Source: Mucilaginibacter gossypiicola (GTDB lineage Bacteria; Bacteroidota; Bacteroidia; Sphingobacteriales; Sphingobacteriaceae). From it: DNA of 64,000 nucleotides. Shown piece by piece: positions 56,801-64,000 of this stretch (its first letter is position 1; every line of letters begins with the position of its first letter). Under the pieces are notes generated by a model. It did no database searches. It saw only the letters and a list, made by a program, of their open reading frames with translations, and was not told the origin of the DNA. The translations under genes were made by a program, and so were the position numbers. The DNA is taken from assembly GCF_900110105.1 (NCBI RefSeq), contig NZ_FOCL01000008.1, positions 1 through 64,000 of the forward strand, in the 5' to 3' direction.

Positions 56801-57166
56801 GTGGGGCACCCGAACATTAAGAGCGCTACTTCTATTATCGATTACATTTTCAGGATGCTGGGCTATGAATACCAGGACCGTACCGATCTTGTACATATTA
56901 TTACCGAAAAAAACGGCGTGTTAGGCAACCCGCAAATGGGCGATGAGGATTTTAATACTGATGAAACTAATGTTTACCAGCCATCTACCCATAATCAGGT
57001 ATCTTCAGATAATTCTTCAAATGCTCAAAGAAAAGGTTTATCTTTCGACGTTAGTATGGGAGTACAAAGCGATGCGCCGAGCTGCAACGTTTGCGGGCAT
57101 ACAACAGTACGTTCCGGTACCTGCTATAAATGCTTAAACTGCGGCAACTCGATGGGCTGCTCTTAA
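53828..57166 (+). CDS. nrdJ: Adenosylcobalamin-dependent ribonucleotide reductase (class II)
   Basis: The protein has 1112 residues, the long NrdJ form. NSPQWFNTGLH, QPHACFILSVDDDLVNEGGIMD, NPCSEYMFLDNTACNLASINL and APTGTIGLVMDCDTTGIEPDFAL are conserved active-site blocks. The C-terminal tail carries paired cysteines (CNVCGH, CYKCLNCG, GCS) in a zinc-ribbon-like region used for re-reduction. It makes deoxyribonucleotides independently of oxygen and needs vitamin B12. No other reductase and no B12 genes lie in the window. A terminator follows at 57212-57242. Confidence 0.95.
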   Translation: MAKNITGKVPAAGGGKGLKTERYFSKEGTSVYDLFKYEKRSSVIRNPSGDAVFEMNDVEVPAGWSQVATDILAQKYFRKAGVPQPDGTTGSEKSIKQVAHRMANCWKDWGMRYGYFATPKDAGIFYDEIVYTIVGQLAAPNSPQWFNTGLHASYGITGKPQGHYFVDPVTEQLSKSTSAYERPQPHACFILSVDDDLVNEGGIMDLWVREARIFKYGSGVGTNFSKIRGDNEKLSGGGYSSGLMSFLKIGDRAAGAIKSGGTTRRAAKMVCLDLDHPEIESFVNWKVEEEKKVAALIAAGYSSDYEGEAYRTVSGQNSNNSVRIPNSFFTALKTGSSWNLTSRMSGKTVKSISAQKLWDDISFAAWACADPGVQFDSTINEWHTCPEGGRINASNPCSEYMFLDNTACNLASINLAHFFDSQTRVFDVKGFEHACRMWTIVLEISVLMAQFPSKEVAQLSYDYRTLGLGYANLGSALMVNGIPYDSDEARAIGGAITAIMTGTAYATSAEMARELGTFSRYNDNKAHMMRVMRNHRYAAYNSTENYEGLEIAPPGIDQKICPDYLLSAACNAWDKAVEMGEKYGYRNAQTTVIAPTGTIGLVMDCDTTGIEPDFALVKFKKLSGGGYFKIINQAVPEALRNLGYQEHEVTAIVNYAKGAATLKGAPHINIDTLKAKGFTDDELEKLDKAMVSAFEISFAFNIWTLGEDCLKRLGMNAEQYNAADFSLLKAIGFNKKQIAEANEYICGTMTIEGAPYLKQQHYPIFDCANKCGAKGERYIHAYGHIKMMAAAQPFLSGAISKTINLPNEAKVEEIKDCYELSWQLGLKANALYRDGCKLSQPLSTKSDVKEEADDKLDTVEEVLGEAANVKLADLTPEQVIEAAMAIMEKSKDTAFMRQLSRVVEKKNLPYKRRGFTQKANIGGQNVFVRTGEYEDGTLGEIFVDMHKEGATFRSLMNCFAIAVSVGLQYGVPLEEYVEKFTFTRFEPAGMVVGHPNIKSATSIIDYIFRMLGYEYQDRTDLVHIITEKNGVLGNPQMGDEDFNTDETNVYQPSTHNQVSSDNSSNAQRKGLSFDVSMGVQSDAPSCNVCGHTTVRSGTCYKCLNCGNSMGCS

Positions 57167-57211
57167 TAAACAAGGATTTTTCAATCAATTATAAATAGTT
57201 AATTATGTGAC

Positions 57212-57242
57212 AGCCCCGCCCCTCAGGTGGGGCTTGTTTTTT
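57212..57242 (+). terminator. Intrinsic terminator after nrdJ
   Basis: A nine-pair stem (57212-57220 with 57226-57234, GC-rich, one G-T) with loop CCTCA is followed by TG and six T residues. It lies 46 bases past the nrdJ stop. Confidence 0.9.
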
Positions 57243-57280
57243 CAACGTGATTTTTTAAGTATTGTCATAACAAATCAAAA

Positions 57281-57308
57281 ACTCCCCCTTTAGGGGGGCG
57301 GTGGGCTA
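57281..57308. repeat. CCCCCTTTAGGGGGG repeat unit
   Basis: A short GC-rich palindrome followed by CGGTGGGC, of the same family as 18705-18727 and 22934-22960. It lies 21 bases upstream of the DUF1835 gene start. Confidence 0.7.
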
Positions 57309-57329
57309 ATTATTTATAACTTAGCTTTT

Positions 57330-58118
57330 ATGAACTCTATCCTACACATATTAAATGGTGATGCTGCGTTGGACGGCTTTGATCAAACCGGGCTCGACGG
57401 CGACGTTATGGTTTGGCGGGAAGTATTTTCTGAAGGCCCTCTGCAGGAAAATATCCTTTCGGGTAGTTTTTGGAGTGCACGGAGAGACTGGATCAATAAA
57501 ACGTTTAATGCACCGGAGGGTGATTACCAGCATAAAGTGTTGGACGAGCTTGGCAAACTGAACAGCCAGTACAAAGAGATTAACCTGTGGTTTGAGTTCG
57601 ACTTGCATTGCCAGATAAACCTGTTGGGAGTATTGGAGATGTTATCGCTAAAAACCGATATGTCGGCCCCGGCTATTTACCTCATTTGTTTGGCAGATTG
57701 TATTCAGTTTGATAATAAGAAAGGATTAGGCGAGCTAAACGGCGAACAGTTTGAAGAACTGTATGATGCCCGCGAACGCCTGAACGAATGGGAGCTGGGC
57801 CTTGCCTTTGATGCCTGGAGGTTGTATGTAAATAATGATCTTGAAGGCTTAGAAAAATGGCTCGATGAAAATACTTTTTGGGGTGGTGTTCCATTGCTTA
57901 AATCTGCATTAAAAGCACACCTCAAACGAATGCAAACCAATGCAGACGGATTGACATATATCGAACAAAGGCTACTGGATATTTACAATAACGGCGCTAA
58001 AACCAAAATCGAAATTTATCATGCCTTTTGGAAATCTGAAAGCATTTTTGGCATGGGAGATTCGGAGATTGATATCTACCTCAATAAATTGAAGGAAAAG
58101 GGGCTGATAGAAGTTTAA
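57330..58118 (+). CDS. DUF1835 domain protein
   Basis: The protein has 262 residues. The opening ILHILNGDAALDGFDQTGLDGDVMVWREVFSEGP (quoted in part as LHILNGDAA and VMVWREVFSEGP) is the DUF1835 signature, with a conserved Asp-rich and WRE motif. The C terminus resembles a winged-helix dimer segment (IEIYHAFWKSES, LNKLKEKGLIEV). Function is unknown. The gene is preceded by a GC-rich repeat and followed by a GAGAAATC-type palindromic repeat. Confidence 0.82.
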   Translation: MNSILHILNGDAALDGFDQTGLDGDVMVWREVFSEGPLQENILSGSFWSARRDWINKTFNAPEGDYQHKVLDELGKLNSQYKEINLWFEFDLHCQINLLGVLEMLSLKTDMSAPAIYLICLADCIQFDNKKGLGELNGEQFEELYDARERLNEWELGLAFDAWRLYVNNDLEGLEKWLDENTFWGGVPLLKSALKAHLKRMQTNADGLTYIEQRLLDIYNNGAKTKIEIYHAFWKSESIFGMGDSEIDIYLNKLKEKGLIEV

Positions 58119-58176
58119 TTAATCAACGTATTGTCTTTTCGATGGAGCAAGGGCACGGTTGAGCATTGGGGCGAAA

Positions 58177-58242
58177 GAGAAATCTTATACGCTATGCTTA
58201 AACGCTTTGCATGGCCGCTTGATATAGCGTATAAGATTTCTC
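58177..58242. repeat. GAGAAATCTTATAC palindromic repeat, copy 2
   Basis: Perfect 19-bp arms (58177-58195 and 58224-58242) around 28 bases. Flanks GGGGCGAAA on the left and CGAAATGACA on the right resemble those of copy 1 (36229-36282). Confidence 0.88.
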
Positions 58243-58271
58243 ACTCGTTCCTCGTTTCGAAATGACAACGG

Positions 58272-59846
58272 TTAGTATGATTCTTGCGGCACTGTGACCG
58301 CTATCGTAGGAGATCGTTCACTCTCGTTCTTCATCCTATCTAAGGCGGTAATCACGTAAAAATAGGTTTTACCCTTAATAACAGTATTGTCATCATATCC
58401 CAGCGTAGGATCATATTTAATCTTAAGGATATTTTTAGGATTGTCGATATCGATCTTTTCGCCATCGTTAAAACGATAGATCACATAACCATAAACCGGC
58501 TCTTCATCTTTAGCCAACGCCGGGGCAAGCCACCTTACGGCCACGCTTTTACCTACTGCTTTTGCCGTAACCTGCTGCGGGGCATTAGGCGGAATTGAAT
58601 CGCGCCAAAGCATTACAGGCGGCAGGGCCGGGTATTGGTAATAATTATCACGCAACGAATCGGTAAAACCAAGCGGGTTGCTGGTAAGCGAATTTGAGCT
58701 AAAATAAACGCTGCCCTGCACCCTCGGGTTATCGCGGATAAGTTCTATTTGTTGCGGTAACTGTGCCGGGTTTCTGAAAGCCTGAACCTTGCGTTCGTTA
58801 ATACGGTAAGCTGCCTGGCCTACGTACAGGTGCCTGCCATAGGTGTTATCGCTCCACCAGCTTAACAGTTTCTGAAAATCGGCAGCGCGATTGCCTATCT
58901 GCCAGTAAAGCTGTGGATTGATATAATCTATCCAGCCTTCTTTAACCCATTTGCGGGTATCGGCATAGTTTTCATAATATGACGAGCCGCCGTTAGTTTC
59001 GGAGCCTTCGTCGTTTTGTGCCTTATTGGCCCAGATGCCAAACGGACTAATGCCAAATTTGATATTAGGATCATGAGCATGAACGCTATCAGCAATCATA
59101 TGTATCAGCAAATCCACATTGTGGCGGCGCCAGTCTTTAATATTATCGTAGCCTTCGCCATATTTTTTAAACGTTTCTTCGTCGTTGATTTTTTGGCCGG
59201 CAATAGGGTATGGATAAAAATAATCGTCCATGTGTACACCATCAATATCATAGTTATCCACTACATCCAATATCACCTGTACAATATAATCCCGTACTTC
59301 GGGCAGGCCGGGATTAAAGGTTTTTATCCCACCATAAGTGAAAAACCACTCTGGTTTTATCTTGGTAATATGTTGTGGACTAAGCGCTGCAAAGTTGCCG
59401 TCAAACGTAGCACGGTAAGGGTTAAACCAGGCATGCAGCTCCATGCCGCGCTTATGGGCTTCGGTAATGGCAAATTCAAGCGGATCATAGTTTGGACTTG
59501 GGGCCTGACCTTGTTTGCCGGTTAAATATTTTGACCATGGCTCGCGGCTTTTGGCATAAAATGCGTCGGCGGCCGGCCGCACCTGGAGCATAACGGCATT
59601 AATACCGGTTTCCTGGTGCGAGTTTAATATATCTATAAGCTCCTGCTTTTGCTTTTCGGACGGTGATCTGGAATTGGTTGGCCAGTCGATATTAACTACG
59701 GTTGCTATCCATACCCCCCTGAATTCGCGTTTGGGCTGCATTTTTACATCAACCGGAGCCGGAACAAGCTCAGCCGGCTGCGCATTAGCTGTTAAATATG
59801 TAATCAGGGTTATGATCAGGAATATGAACCGTTTGTATATATGCAT
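58272..59846 (-). CDS. DUF187 (GHL10) family glycosyl hydrolase, secreted
   Basis: The protein has 524 residues from the ATG at 59846, with a signal peptide ending near NAQPAE. The barrel domain opens REFRGVWIATVVNIDWP, with INAVMLQVRPAADAFY, GMELHAWFNPYR and DIDGVHMDDYFYP as conserved blocks whose acidic residues are likely catalytic. A C-terminal fibronectin-like domain (about 420-520) follows. Members are GH10-like hydrolases; some act on peptidoglycan-related glycosides, but the substrate is uncertain here. A promoter element lies at 59872-59879. Confidence 0.88.
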   Translation of the reverse strand: MHIYKRFIFLIITLITYLTANAQPAELVPAPVDVKMQPKREFRGVWIATVVNIDWPTNSRSPSEKQKQELIDILNSHQETGINAVMLQVRPAADAFYAKSREPWSKYLTGKQGQAPSPNYDPLEFAITEAHKRGMELHAWFNPYRATFDGNFAALSPQHITKIKPEWFFTYGGIKTFNPGLPEVRDYIVQVILDVVDNYDIDGVHMDDYFYPYPIAGQKINDEETFKKYGEGYDNIKDWRRHNVDLLIHMIADSVHAHDPNIKFGISPFGIWANKAQNDEGSETNGGSSYYENYADTRKWVKEGWIDYINPQLYWQIGNRAADFQKLLSWWSDNTYGRHLYVGQAAYRINERKVQAFRNPAQLPQQIELIRDNPRVQGSVYFSSNSLTSNPLGFTDSLRDNYYQYPALPPVMLWRDSIPPNAPQQVTAKAVGKSVAVRWLAPALAKDEEPVYGYVIYRFNDGEKIDIDNPKNILKIKYDPTLGYDDNTVIKGKTYFYVITALDRMKNESERSPTIAVTVPQESY

Positions 59847-59871
59847 CAAATAATATTAAGTTAGAAAGCTG

Positions 59872-59879
59872 CAAAGATA
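59872..59879 (-). promoter_or_regulatory. -7 element (TATCTTTG) of the DUF187 gene
   Basis: Exact TAnnTTTG match on the minus strand, 25 bases before the ATG at 59846. The remaining divergent spacer to 60183 is AT-rich with no other feature I can identify. Confidence 0.55.
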
Positions 59880-60183
59880 TAAACTCATAACGTAGCAGGT
59901 TTATTATGAAGTATAAAAATTGAAGCCGTATTGTGTTTTAAACATTTTGTATTTATTTTAGCACCACGCCTAACACAATTGATGTAATAAAATTTTTTAA
60001 ATCATATTTTTAGTGTTTTAACGTTCAATATGTTAACCGTTAAAAATAAACACACCTGTATATGCTTGCAGGAAAGCGCTTTACGTCAATTAACAGTTGA
60101 TATTTCGCTAAAAATTAAACACAATAGCTAAGCTTTTGTTATACAACTTGCTTAACTATGCTAAAACTTAACATTTAATTGCT

Positions 60184-61101
60184 ATGGAAAACCAATCTGG
60201 GCAACAACAACCTAAGAAAAACTCAAACGTCATTTATTTTCTTATTGTAGTAGTGCTTGCTTTATTGGGTACCGATGTGTATCTGTACCTGCAAAAAAAC
60301 AACTCCGATAAAAAAATAGTTTATCAGCATGATGAGCAAACAAGGCTGCAAACCGAGCTTGACAGTCTTGAATCGCAGGTTGAACAGGTCACTGCAGGCA
60401 AAGCCAAAATGACCGCCGCGCTAACCGCTAAAAACGACTCGTTAAAGTCGACCATCAAAACTTTAAGGGCCAAACTGGCTAAAGGTAAACTTACCGCGCA
60501 GGAACTTGCCAAAGTGCAGGAAGATGTAAAACAACTCCGTTACTTTGTAACCAAGTATACTGCCGATATTGATGAGCTTAAAAAACAAAACACATCGCTC
60601 ACCAATGAAAGGGACACGTTAAAAACCAACCTTGCTACGGTGGCCAAAAAGGTGGATACGCTCTCCAAACAGAATGAAGATCTCGGTGCTAAGGTTAAAG
60701 TGGCCCAGGCGCTCAAGCTGGCAACATCAGATGTGGTGGCCTATAAAATAAAAGGCAGCGGCAAAGAAGTTGATGTTACCCGTGCAAACCCTGCTAAAAA
60801 ATTAAAGATCAATTTCACCGTGGCCAGCAATACTTTGGCTACAAAAGCTATGCATGACATTTATGTACGTGTGATAGATCCTACCGGTAACCTGATCACC
60901 GCACCTGATTCAGGTACTTTCAGTGCCGATGGCCAGGACCTGCAATACACTTACAAAACATCAATTGATTTTAAAGACGATGGCTCGCAATACACCATCG
61001 ACTGGATCAACCCAACCTTACCATTCCAAAAAGGTACATATACCATTATGCTTTATGCCGATGGCGGTACTATGGGTAAAACAGGTGTAACACTTAAATA
61101 A
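60184..61101 (+). CDS. Membrane-anchored coiled-coil protein
   Basis: The protein has 305 residues. A single membrane helix (about 18-37, IYFLIVVVLALLGTDVYLYL) follows a polar N terminus. Residues about 45-185 are a heptad-rich coiled coil (QTELDSLESQVEQV, LKKQNTSLTNERDTLKTNL). A C-terminal beta domain (about 190-305) contains VYVRVIDPTGNLI-type strands. It resembles uncharacterised Bacteroidota proteins often labelled SMC-like. It is probably periplasmic and tethered to the inner membrane. A perfect terminator follows. Confidence 0.8.
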   Translation: MENQSGQQQPKKNSNVIYFLIVVVLALLGTDVYLYLQKNNSDKKIVYQHDEQTRLQTELDSLESQVEQVTAGKAKMTAALTAKNDSLKSTIKTLRAKLAKGKLTAQELAKVQEDVKQLRYFVTKYTADIDELKKQNTSLTNERDTLKTNLATVAKKVDTLSKQNEDLGAKVKVAQALKLATSDVVAYKIKGSGKEVDVTRANPAKKLKINFTVASNTLATKAMHDIYVRVIDPTGNLITAPDSGTFSADGQDLQYTYKTSIDFKDDGSQYTIDWINPTLPFQKGTYTIMLYADGGTMGKTGVTLK

Positions 61102-61146
61102 TTATTGACACTGATTTTTTTCGAATTAAATCGAATTTCGCGAAAT

Positions 61147-61192
61147 AAAAAGAGAAGCCCGGTTTGCTACAGCAAACCGGGCTTCTCTTTTT
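61147..61192 (+). terminator. Perfect 21-bp terminator hairpin
   Basis: Arms 61147-61167 and 61172-61192 pair perfectly around a four-base loop, ending in six T residues. It lies 45 bases past the coiled-coil gene. It could also stop the leftward metal operon on the other strand. Confidence 0.92.
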
Positions 61193-61225
61193 TGCTTATA
61201 CTGTTTTGAAAAACGCTTTAAAATC

Positions 61226-61316
61226 ATGTCATTGCGAGCGCAGCGTGGCAACCGCATGCTATACAGGGCGGCCATGCTTCCGTGCGATTGCCACGCTGCG
61301 CTTTCAGCAATGACAT
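61226..61316. repeat. GTCATTGCGAG-type palindromic repeat, long form
   Basis: The arms ATGTCATTGC (61226-61235) and its inverse (61307-61316) bound an interior that pairs further (GCGCAGCGTGGCAA with TTGCCACGCTGCGC). Its middle matches the copy at 48997-49088 base for base over most of about 40 positions. Confidence 0.88.
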
Positions 61317-61324
61317 CATGGAAT

Positions 61325-62719
61325 TTACATTTTCATCAGCGCCGGGCTTATCCTTAAATAAACCTCAAACCCAACCGGGGCACTGCCGTAAAGCGGTTTT
61401 AATGCCGATGGTGAAACGTTGAGTGTAGCCTGCACACCGCCGGTGACATTGGTGTTTTTGAAACTGCTTAAAATATGGTTAACGCCAAGCGTTAATGCGT
61501 TTATATTAAAGTTGGGGTTAAGCGGATAGGCATCGTGCATGTCAAGTTCTTCTGCATCTTTCTGCACAAATTCATATCTGCCATAAACCGCTGTTTTGTT
61601 AAGCTGGAAAGTATTCTCCAATAAAACAGATGGCTGCGTTTTATGGTTGTCCGAATAATGGTTTTGTCCGTAAACAAGCGTGGTTGCCACGTAGCTATTT
61701 TTACCTAACATTTTGGTATGAATGGCCGATGCAGTAAACCTGTTTACATTTTGCGCTGGCTCAGCTTCTTCCGGGCTGTGGATCCATCCGTCGGATACCT
61801 GTAGCGCCCATTCTTTGGATGGGTTGTAAGATAATCGGGCCGAATATGAATCGAACCTCATTTTATCGAAATCATAGCGGTGTTCATCCGGCTCACGGCC
61901 AGTAAATATCGACCCTTCTAACTTTACATTTTTGATGCGGAAGCCTAATGTTGCCACCCCGAAGGTAATGTGCGTTGCGTCCTGATAATGATGCCCAAGC
62001 GGCGCATCCGGATCATTAATGGCCGAAAGCCGGTGCATAAACACCGGCGGACCTAAAGCCGGCTCGCCAGGGTAGCCAAACGAAAGGGAGATATCAGCAT
62101 CCTTAGCCACACGCTGGGTATAAGCCACGCTTAACTCGGCAAAAAGATCATGGGGGTGCTGCTTGTCAACCAGTTTTTGCCCTTTATATGATTCGCCGGT
62201 TTGGTATAGCAGCGGATAGCCGCCATTACCAACCAAAAGCGGATCGAGAGAGAACATGGTATTGATAGAGAACAAGCCATTATTGCCAACCTTTCGCTGA
62301 GTCATGAACATGAGCCAGTTAGGTACATCAATCCTGTTGCTTCCTCCCCGATTACCTTTATTAAAAAGGTCCTGGTTATTATAACGGGCAAAGAAACTGC
62401 CATGCACCATGCTCATCCACTTTTTGCCGTGGATCATATAGGCATACATTGGCGTTTCGTCCGGCACCCATGAAGTGCCCGAGCCATCACGGTTCATGGG
62501 CAGATCGAGCGAGAACTGGCTGGTCATCATCATATGGTGATGCATAGGCGTATCCATTTTCATATCGCTCATGTCCATGCCATCCATAACCATGGGTTTT
62601 GTACTGTTCATGCGCAATTTTTTCTTTGTCGTATCGCTCATCTGCATGTCATGATGATGTTGAGCAAATGTGCTAACCCACATCACGGACATGATGATGA
62701 ACAAAATATATGATTTCAT
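61325..62719 (-). CDS. His/Met-rich outer-membrane-type protein, metal-related
   Basis: The protein has 464 residues with a signal peptide (about 1-19). The mature N terminus is extremely rich in Met and His (QHHHDMQMSD, MVMDGMDMSDMKM, MHHHMMM), a pattern of copper-binding proteins. The rest is amphipathic beta strand with aromatic girdles (YNPSKEWALQVSDGW, YGRYEFVQ) and ends in an outer-membrane-like terminal strand (VYLRISPALMKM). It is likely a barrel protein; transport is not shown. It lies 12 bases downstream of the 266-residue gene and ends the operon. Confidence 0.7.
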   Translation of the reverse strand: MKSYILFIIMSVMWVSTFAQHHHDMQMSDTTKKKLRMNSTKPMVMDGMDMSDMKMDTPMHHHMMMTSQFSLDLPMNRDGSGTSWVPDETPMYAYMIHGKKWMSMVHGSFFARYNNQDLFNKGNRGGSNRIDVPNWLMFMTQRKVGNNGLFSINTMFSLDPLLVGNGGYPLLYQTGESYKGQKLVDKQHPHDLFAELSVAYTQRVAKDADISLSFGYPGEPALGPPVFMHRLSAINDPDAPLGHHYQDATHITFGVATLGFRIKNVKLEGSIFTGREPDEHRYDFDKMRFDSYSARLSYNPSKEWALQVSDGWIHSPEEAEPAQNVNRFTASAIHTKMLGKNSYVATTLVYGQNHYSDNHKTQPSVLLENTFQLNKTAVYGRYEFVQKDAEELDMHDAYPLNPNFNINALTLGVNHILSSFKNTNVTGGVQATLNVSPSALKPLYGSAPVGFEVYLRISPALMKM

Positions 62720-62731
62720 AGCAGAGTAGGG

Positions 62732-63532
62732 TTAAAGATTAAAAAAGTTGTACTCCAGCCTGATGAGGTACATGTTTTTGGTGTTCCGCTGCATATCATT
62801 ATAGATAGGTGTGCGGTACGAAAAATCAAGCCGGCAGGTACTGTTGAAGATAAGTTGAAGGGCGGGGGCAACATCCAAATAACTTTCGCCATGCCCTGGA
62901 TTTGTTTTGCCCAGCAACTCACAATACAGGTTTAAGTTTACCTGCTTGTAGTCGCGATAATTGCGCGGCAGCAGTAAATATCCGCCAGATAGGGTATAGG
63001 CAACGGCATTGCGCACCCTATCTACCGGCACTTCATAATCTCCGCTGTTGTTAAAAGCCCGCAAATAACTTGCGGAACCTGAAAGTGCAACTTTGTGCAG
63101 CAGCTGGGTGAAAACTACACCGCCTTGCGCACCGCTGTTATCGCCTTCTAAGGTAATTTCCCGGTTCGCTATCGGGTTATTTATATTTGATAGCTTGGCA
63201 AAAAATGCTCCCCGAAAATGCTTTTGAACGGTATCAATAGATAGAAAACGGTATTTGGCATACACGCTGCCCCCTTCAAAATGCTGGTTGTTGCTGTAAT
63301 AATCAGACATGTAAACCGAGCCATGTACCATGAGGTGGCGATTAACGCCATACATGGCTTCAATAGTACTACGGTTTTTATACGTTGGTGTAAAGTATCC
63401 CTGGTTTTCAACACGGATGCCCAATGAGTTGGTTGCCATATTGCTGGCAGGCTCTGTATTTACATACAGCTCCTGCGCAAATAATGGGCGAGCCATTGCC
63501 ATAAGGCAAATAGCCAATATGATCTTCTTCAT
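62732..63532 (-). CDS. Outer-membrane-type protein in the metal operon
   Basis: The protein has 266 residues with a signal peptide (about 1-19, ending FAQ). It is rich in beta strands with alternating polar and apolar residues. SLGIRVENQGYF, MVHGSVYMSDYYSN and the terminal strand LIRLEYNFFNL fit a small barrel. No known family name is recognised. It lies 23 bases after the heavy-metal-domain gene and 12 bases before the His/Met-rich gene, so all three are probably co-transcribed. Confidence 0.65.
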   Translation of the reverse strand: MKKIILAICLMAMARPLFAQELYVNTEPASNMATNSLGIRVENQGYFTPTYKNRSTIEAMYGVNRHLMVHGSVYMSDYYSNNQHFEGGSVYAKYRFLSIDTVQKHFRGAFFAKLSNINNPIANREITLEGDNSGAQGGVVFTQLLHKVALSGSASYLRAFNNSGDYEVPVDRVRNAVAYTLSGGYLLLPRNYRDYKQVNLNLYCELLGKTNPGHGESYLDVAPALQLIFNSTCRLDFSYRTPIYNDMQRNTKNMYLIRLEYNFFNL

Positions 63533-63555
63533 AAAAATGGTGTTAAATGAAGGAC

Positions 63556-64000
63556 TTATATAGCTAAATGATAAATGCGGCCGCTTGCAGGGGCGGTGTC
63601 GGTAACCTGACCAAGGTATTTTTTGGATACTGATTTTGGCGCGAAGCCATTATCAACTACGGTAAAGTTTACATCGCCTGTAAATGATTTATCGGCAGCG
63701 TTAAGCAGGCGATAGGTATCGCCACCATAATTGAAAGTATTTTCGGCAACTTTAGTATTGGCAAAGTTAAAAGTGGCTTTTAAGCTGTTTACCGAAAATC
63801 CTGACCCCTGAACCTTTTTGCTGATCTGCTCGAAATTTACAGGCACATCATTTTTAAAGGTAATGAGATAGGTATTGCGGATCAGGTCAGTTTTGATTTC
63901 GCCAACAAAAGGAAGTGTGCGCAGTGCTTTTTCGGTTGATTTGGCACAAAGGGCACAGGTGAGGCCGCTTACTTGTAGTTCGGCTTTAGTAAATTGAGCT
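63556..64000 (-). CDS. Heavy-metal-associated domain protein (5' end beyond window)
   Basis: The reading frame is open to the window edge, so the start is outside. The visible 147 residues begin with a heavy-metal-associated fold: ELQVSGLTCALCAKSTEKAL carries the CxxC pair (codons at 63957-63955 and 63948-63946). A second region (from about FNFANTKVAENTF) ends with ASGRIYHLAI. A GTG at 63846 could be mistaken for the start but lies inside the first domain. Cu(I) or a similar soft metal is the likely ligand. First visible gene of the metal operon. Confidence 0.8.
   Translation of the reverse strand, partial: AQFTKAELQVSGLTCALCAKSTEKALRTLPFVGEIKTDLIRNTYLITFKNDVPVNFEQISKKVQGSGFSVNSLKATFNFANTKVAENTFNYGGDTYRLLNAADKSFTGDVNFTVVDNGFAPKSVSKKYLGQVTDTAPASGRIYHLAI

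Noticed and set aside
63556..63846. GTG start for a 96-residue protein
   Set aside because: The frame stays open to the window edge and the upstream codons encode the heavy-metal CxxC domain.

Overview
The window looks like a chromosomal piece from the Bacteroidota, family Sphingobacteriaceae (Mucilaginibacter- or Pedobacter-like). Pointers are a gldD gliding lipoprotein gene, an IPExxxVDY-family gene in front of pyk, the acpP-fabF-rnc and DUF177-rpmF-plsX-fabH-accB-accC blocks, a TPR hybrid two-component protein with an AraC output, a paired ATP-dependent ligase and exonuclease, and many promoters with the Bacteroidota -7 element TAnnTTTG. About 54 complete genes, one tRNA and two genes cut by the window edges are supported. 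Start codons were moved inward from the longest frame wherever a TTG start lay inside a promoter or upstream of a better ATG or GTG.

Layout. 1-390: edge of a possible IS110-type element with a structured non-coding leader. 389-6898: glycan locus, with GH127 arabinofuranosidase and a DUF1349 protein facing left, a PhyH-type dioxygenase, a GH5-like hydrolase, an AraC regulator and a VOC protein facing right, and a large palindrome in the divergent gap. 7001-12505: small unknown gene, two methyltransferases, methionine aminopeptidase, YjdM-like zinc ribbon protein and an ABC-F ATPase. 12506-15301: AT-rich patch with a membrane protein, a gene remnant and a DUF3883 nuclease-like protein, ending at the 3' end of tRNA-Arg(CCU). 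15438-29910: housekeeping (metG, LD-carboxypeptidase, exonuclease-ligase pair, MaoC hydratase, yicC-gmk-nadD, acpP-fabF-rnc, IPExxxVDY, pyk). 30124-38292: hybrid sensor kinase, aroE-gldD, several unknowns, lutB. 38665-46840: M28 peptidase, rpiB, tatC and the fatty-acid/L32 operon. 47002-61101: S8 peptidase, ALDH7-type dehydrogenase, TPR protein, phosphosulfolactate synthase, B12-dependent ribonucleotide reductase, DUF1835 and DUF187 proteins and a coiled-coil membrane protein. 61325-64000: a three-gene metal-related operon (heavy-metal-associated protein, beta-rich outer-membrane-type protein, His/Met-rich outer-membrane-type protein).

Spacers are unusually rich in inverted repeats of several unrelated sequences. 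Some supply the last codons or stop of a gene (exonuclease, gmk, metG, fabH), and one supplies a strong Shine-Dalgarno sequence to the ligase gene. No CRISPR array, integrase, complete insertion sequence or riboswitch was recognised. The best candidates for new biology are the left-edge non-coding RNA, the repeat families that abut stop codons, the nuclease patch beside tRNA-Arg, and the right-edge metal operon.
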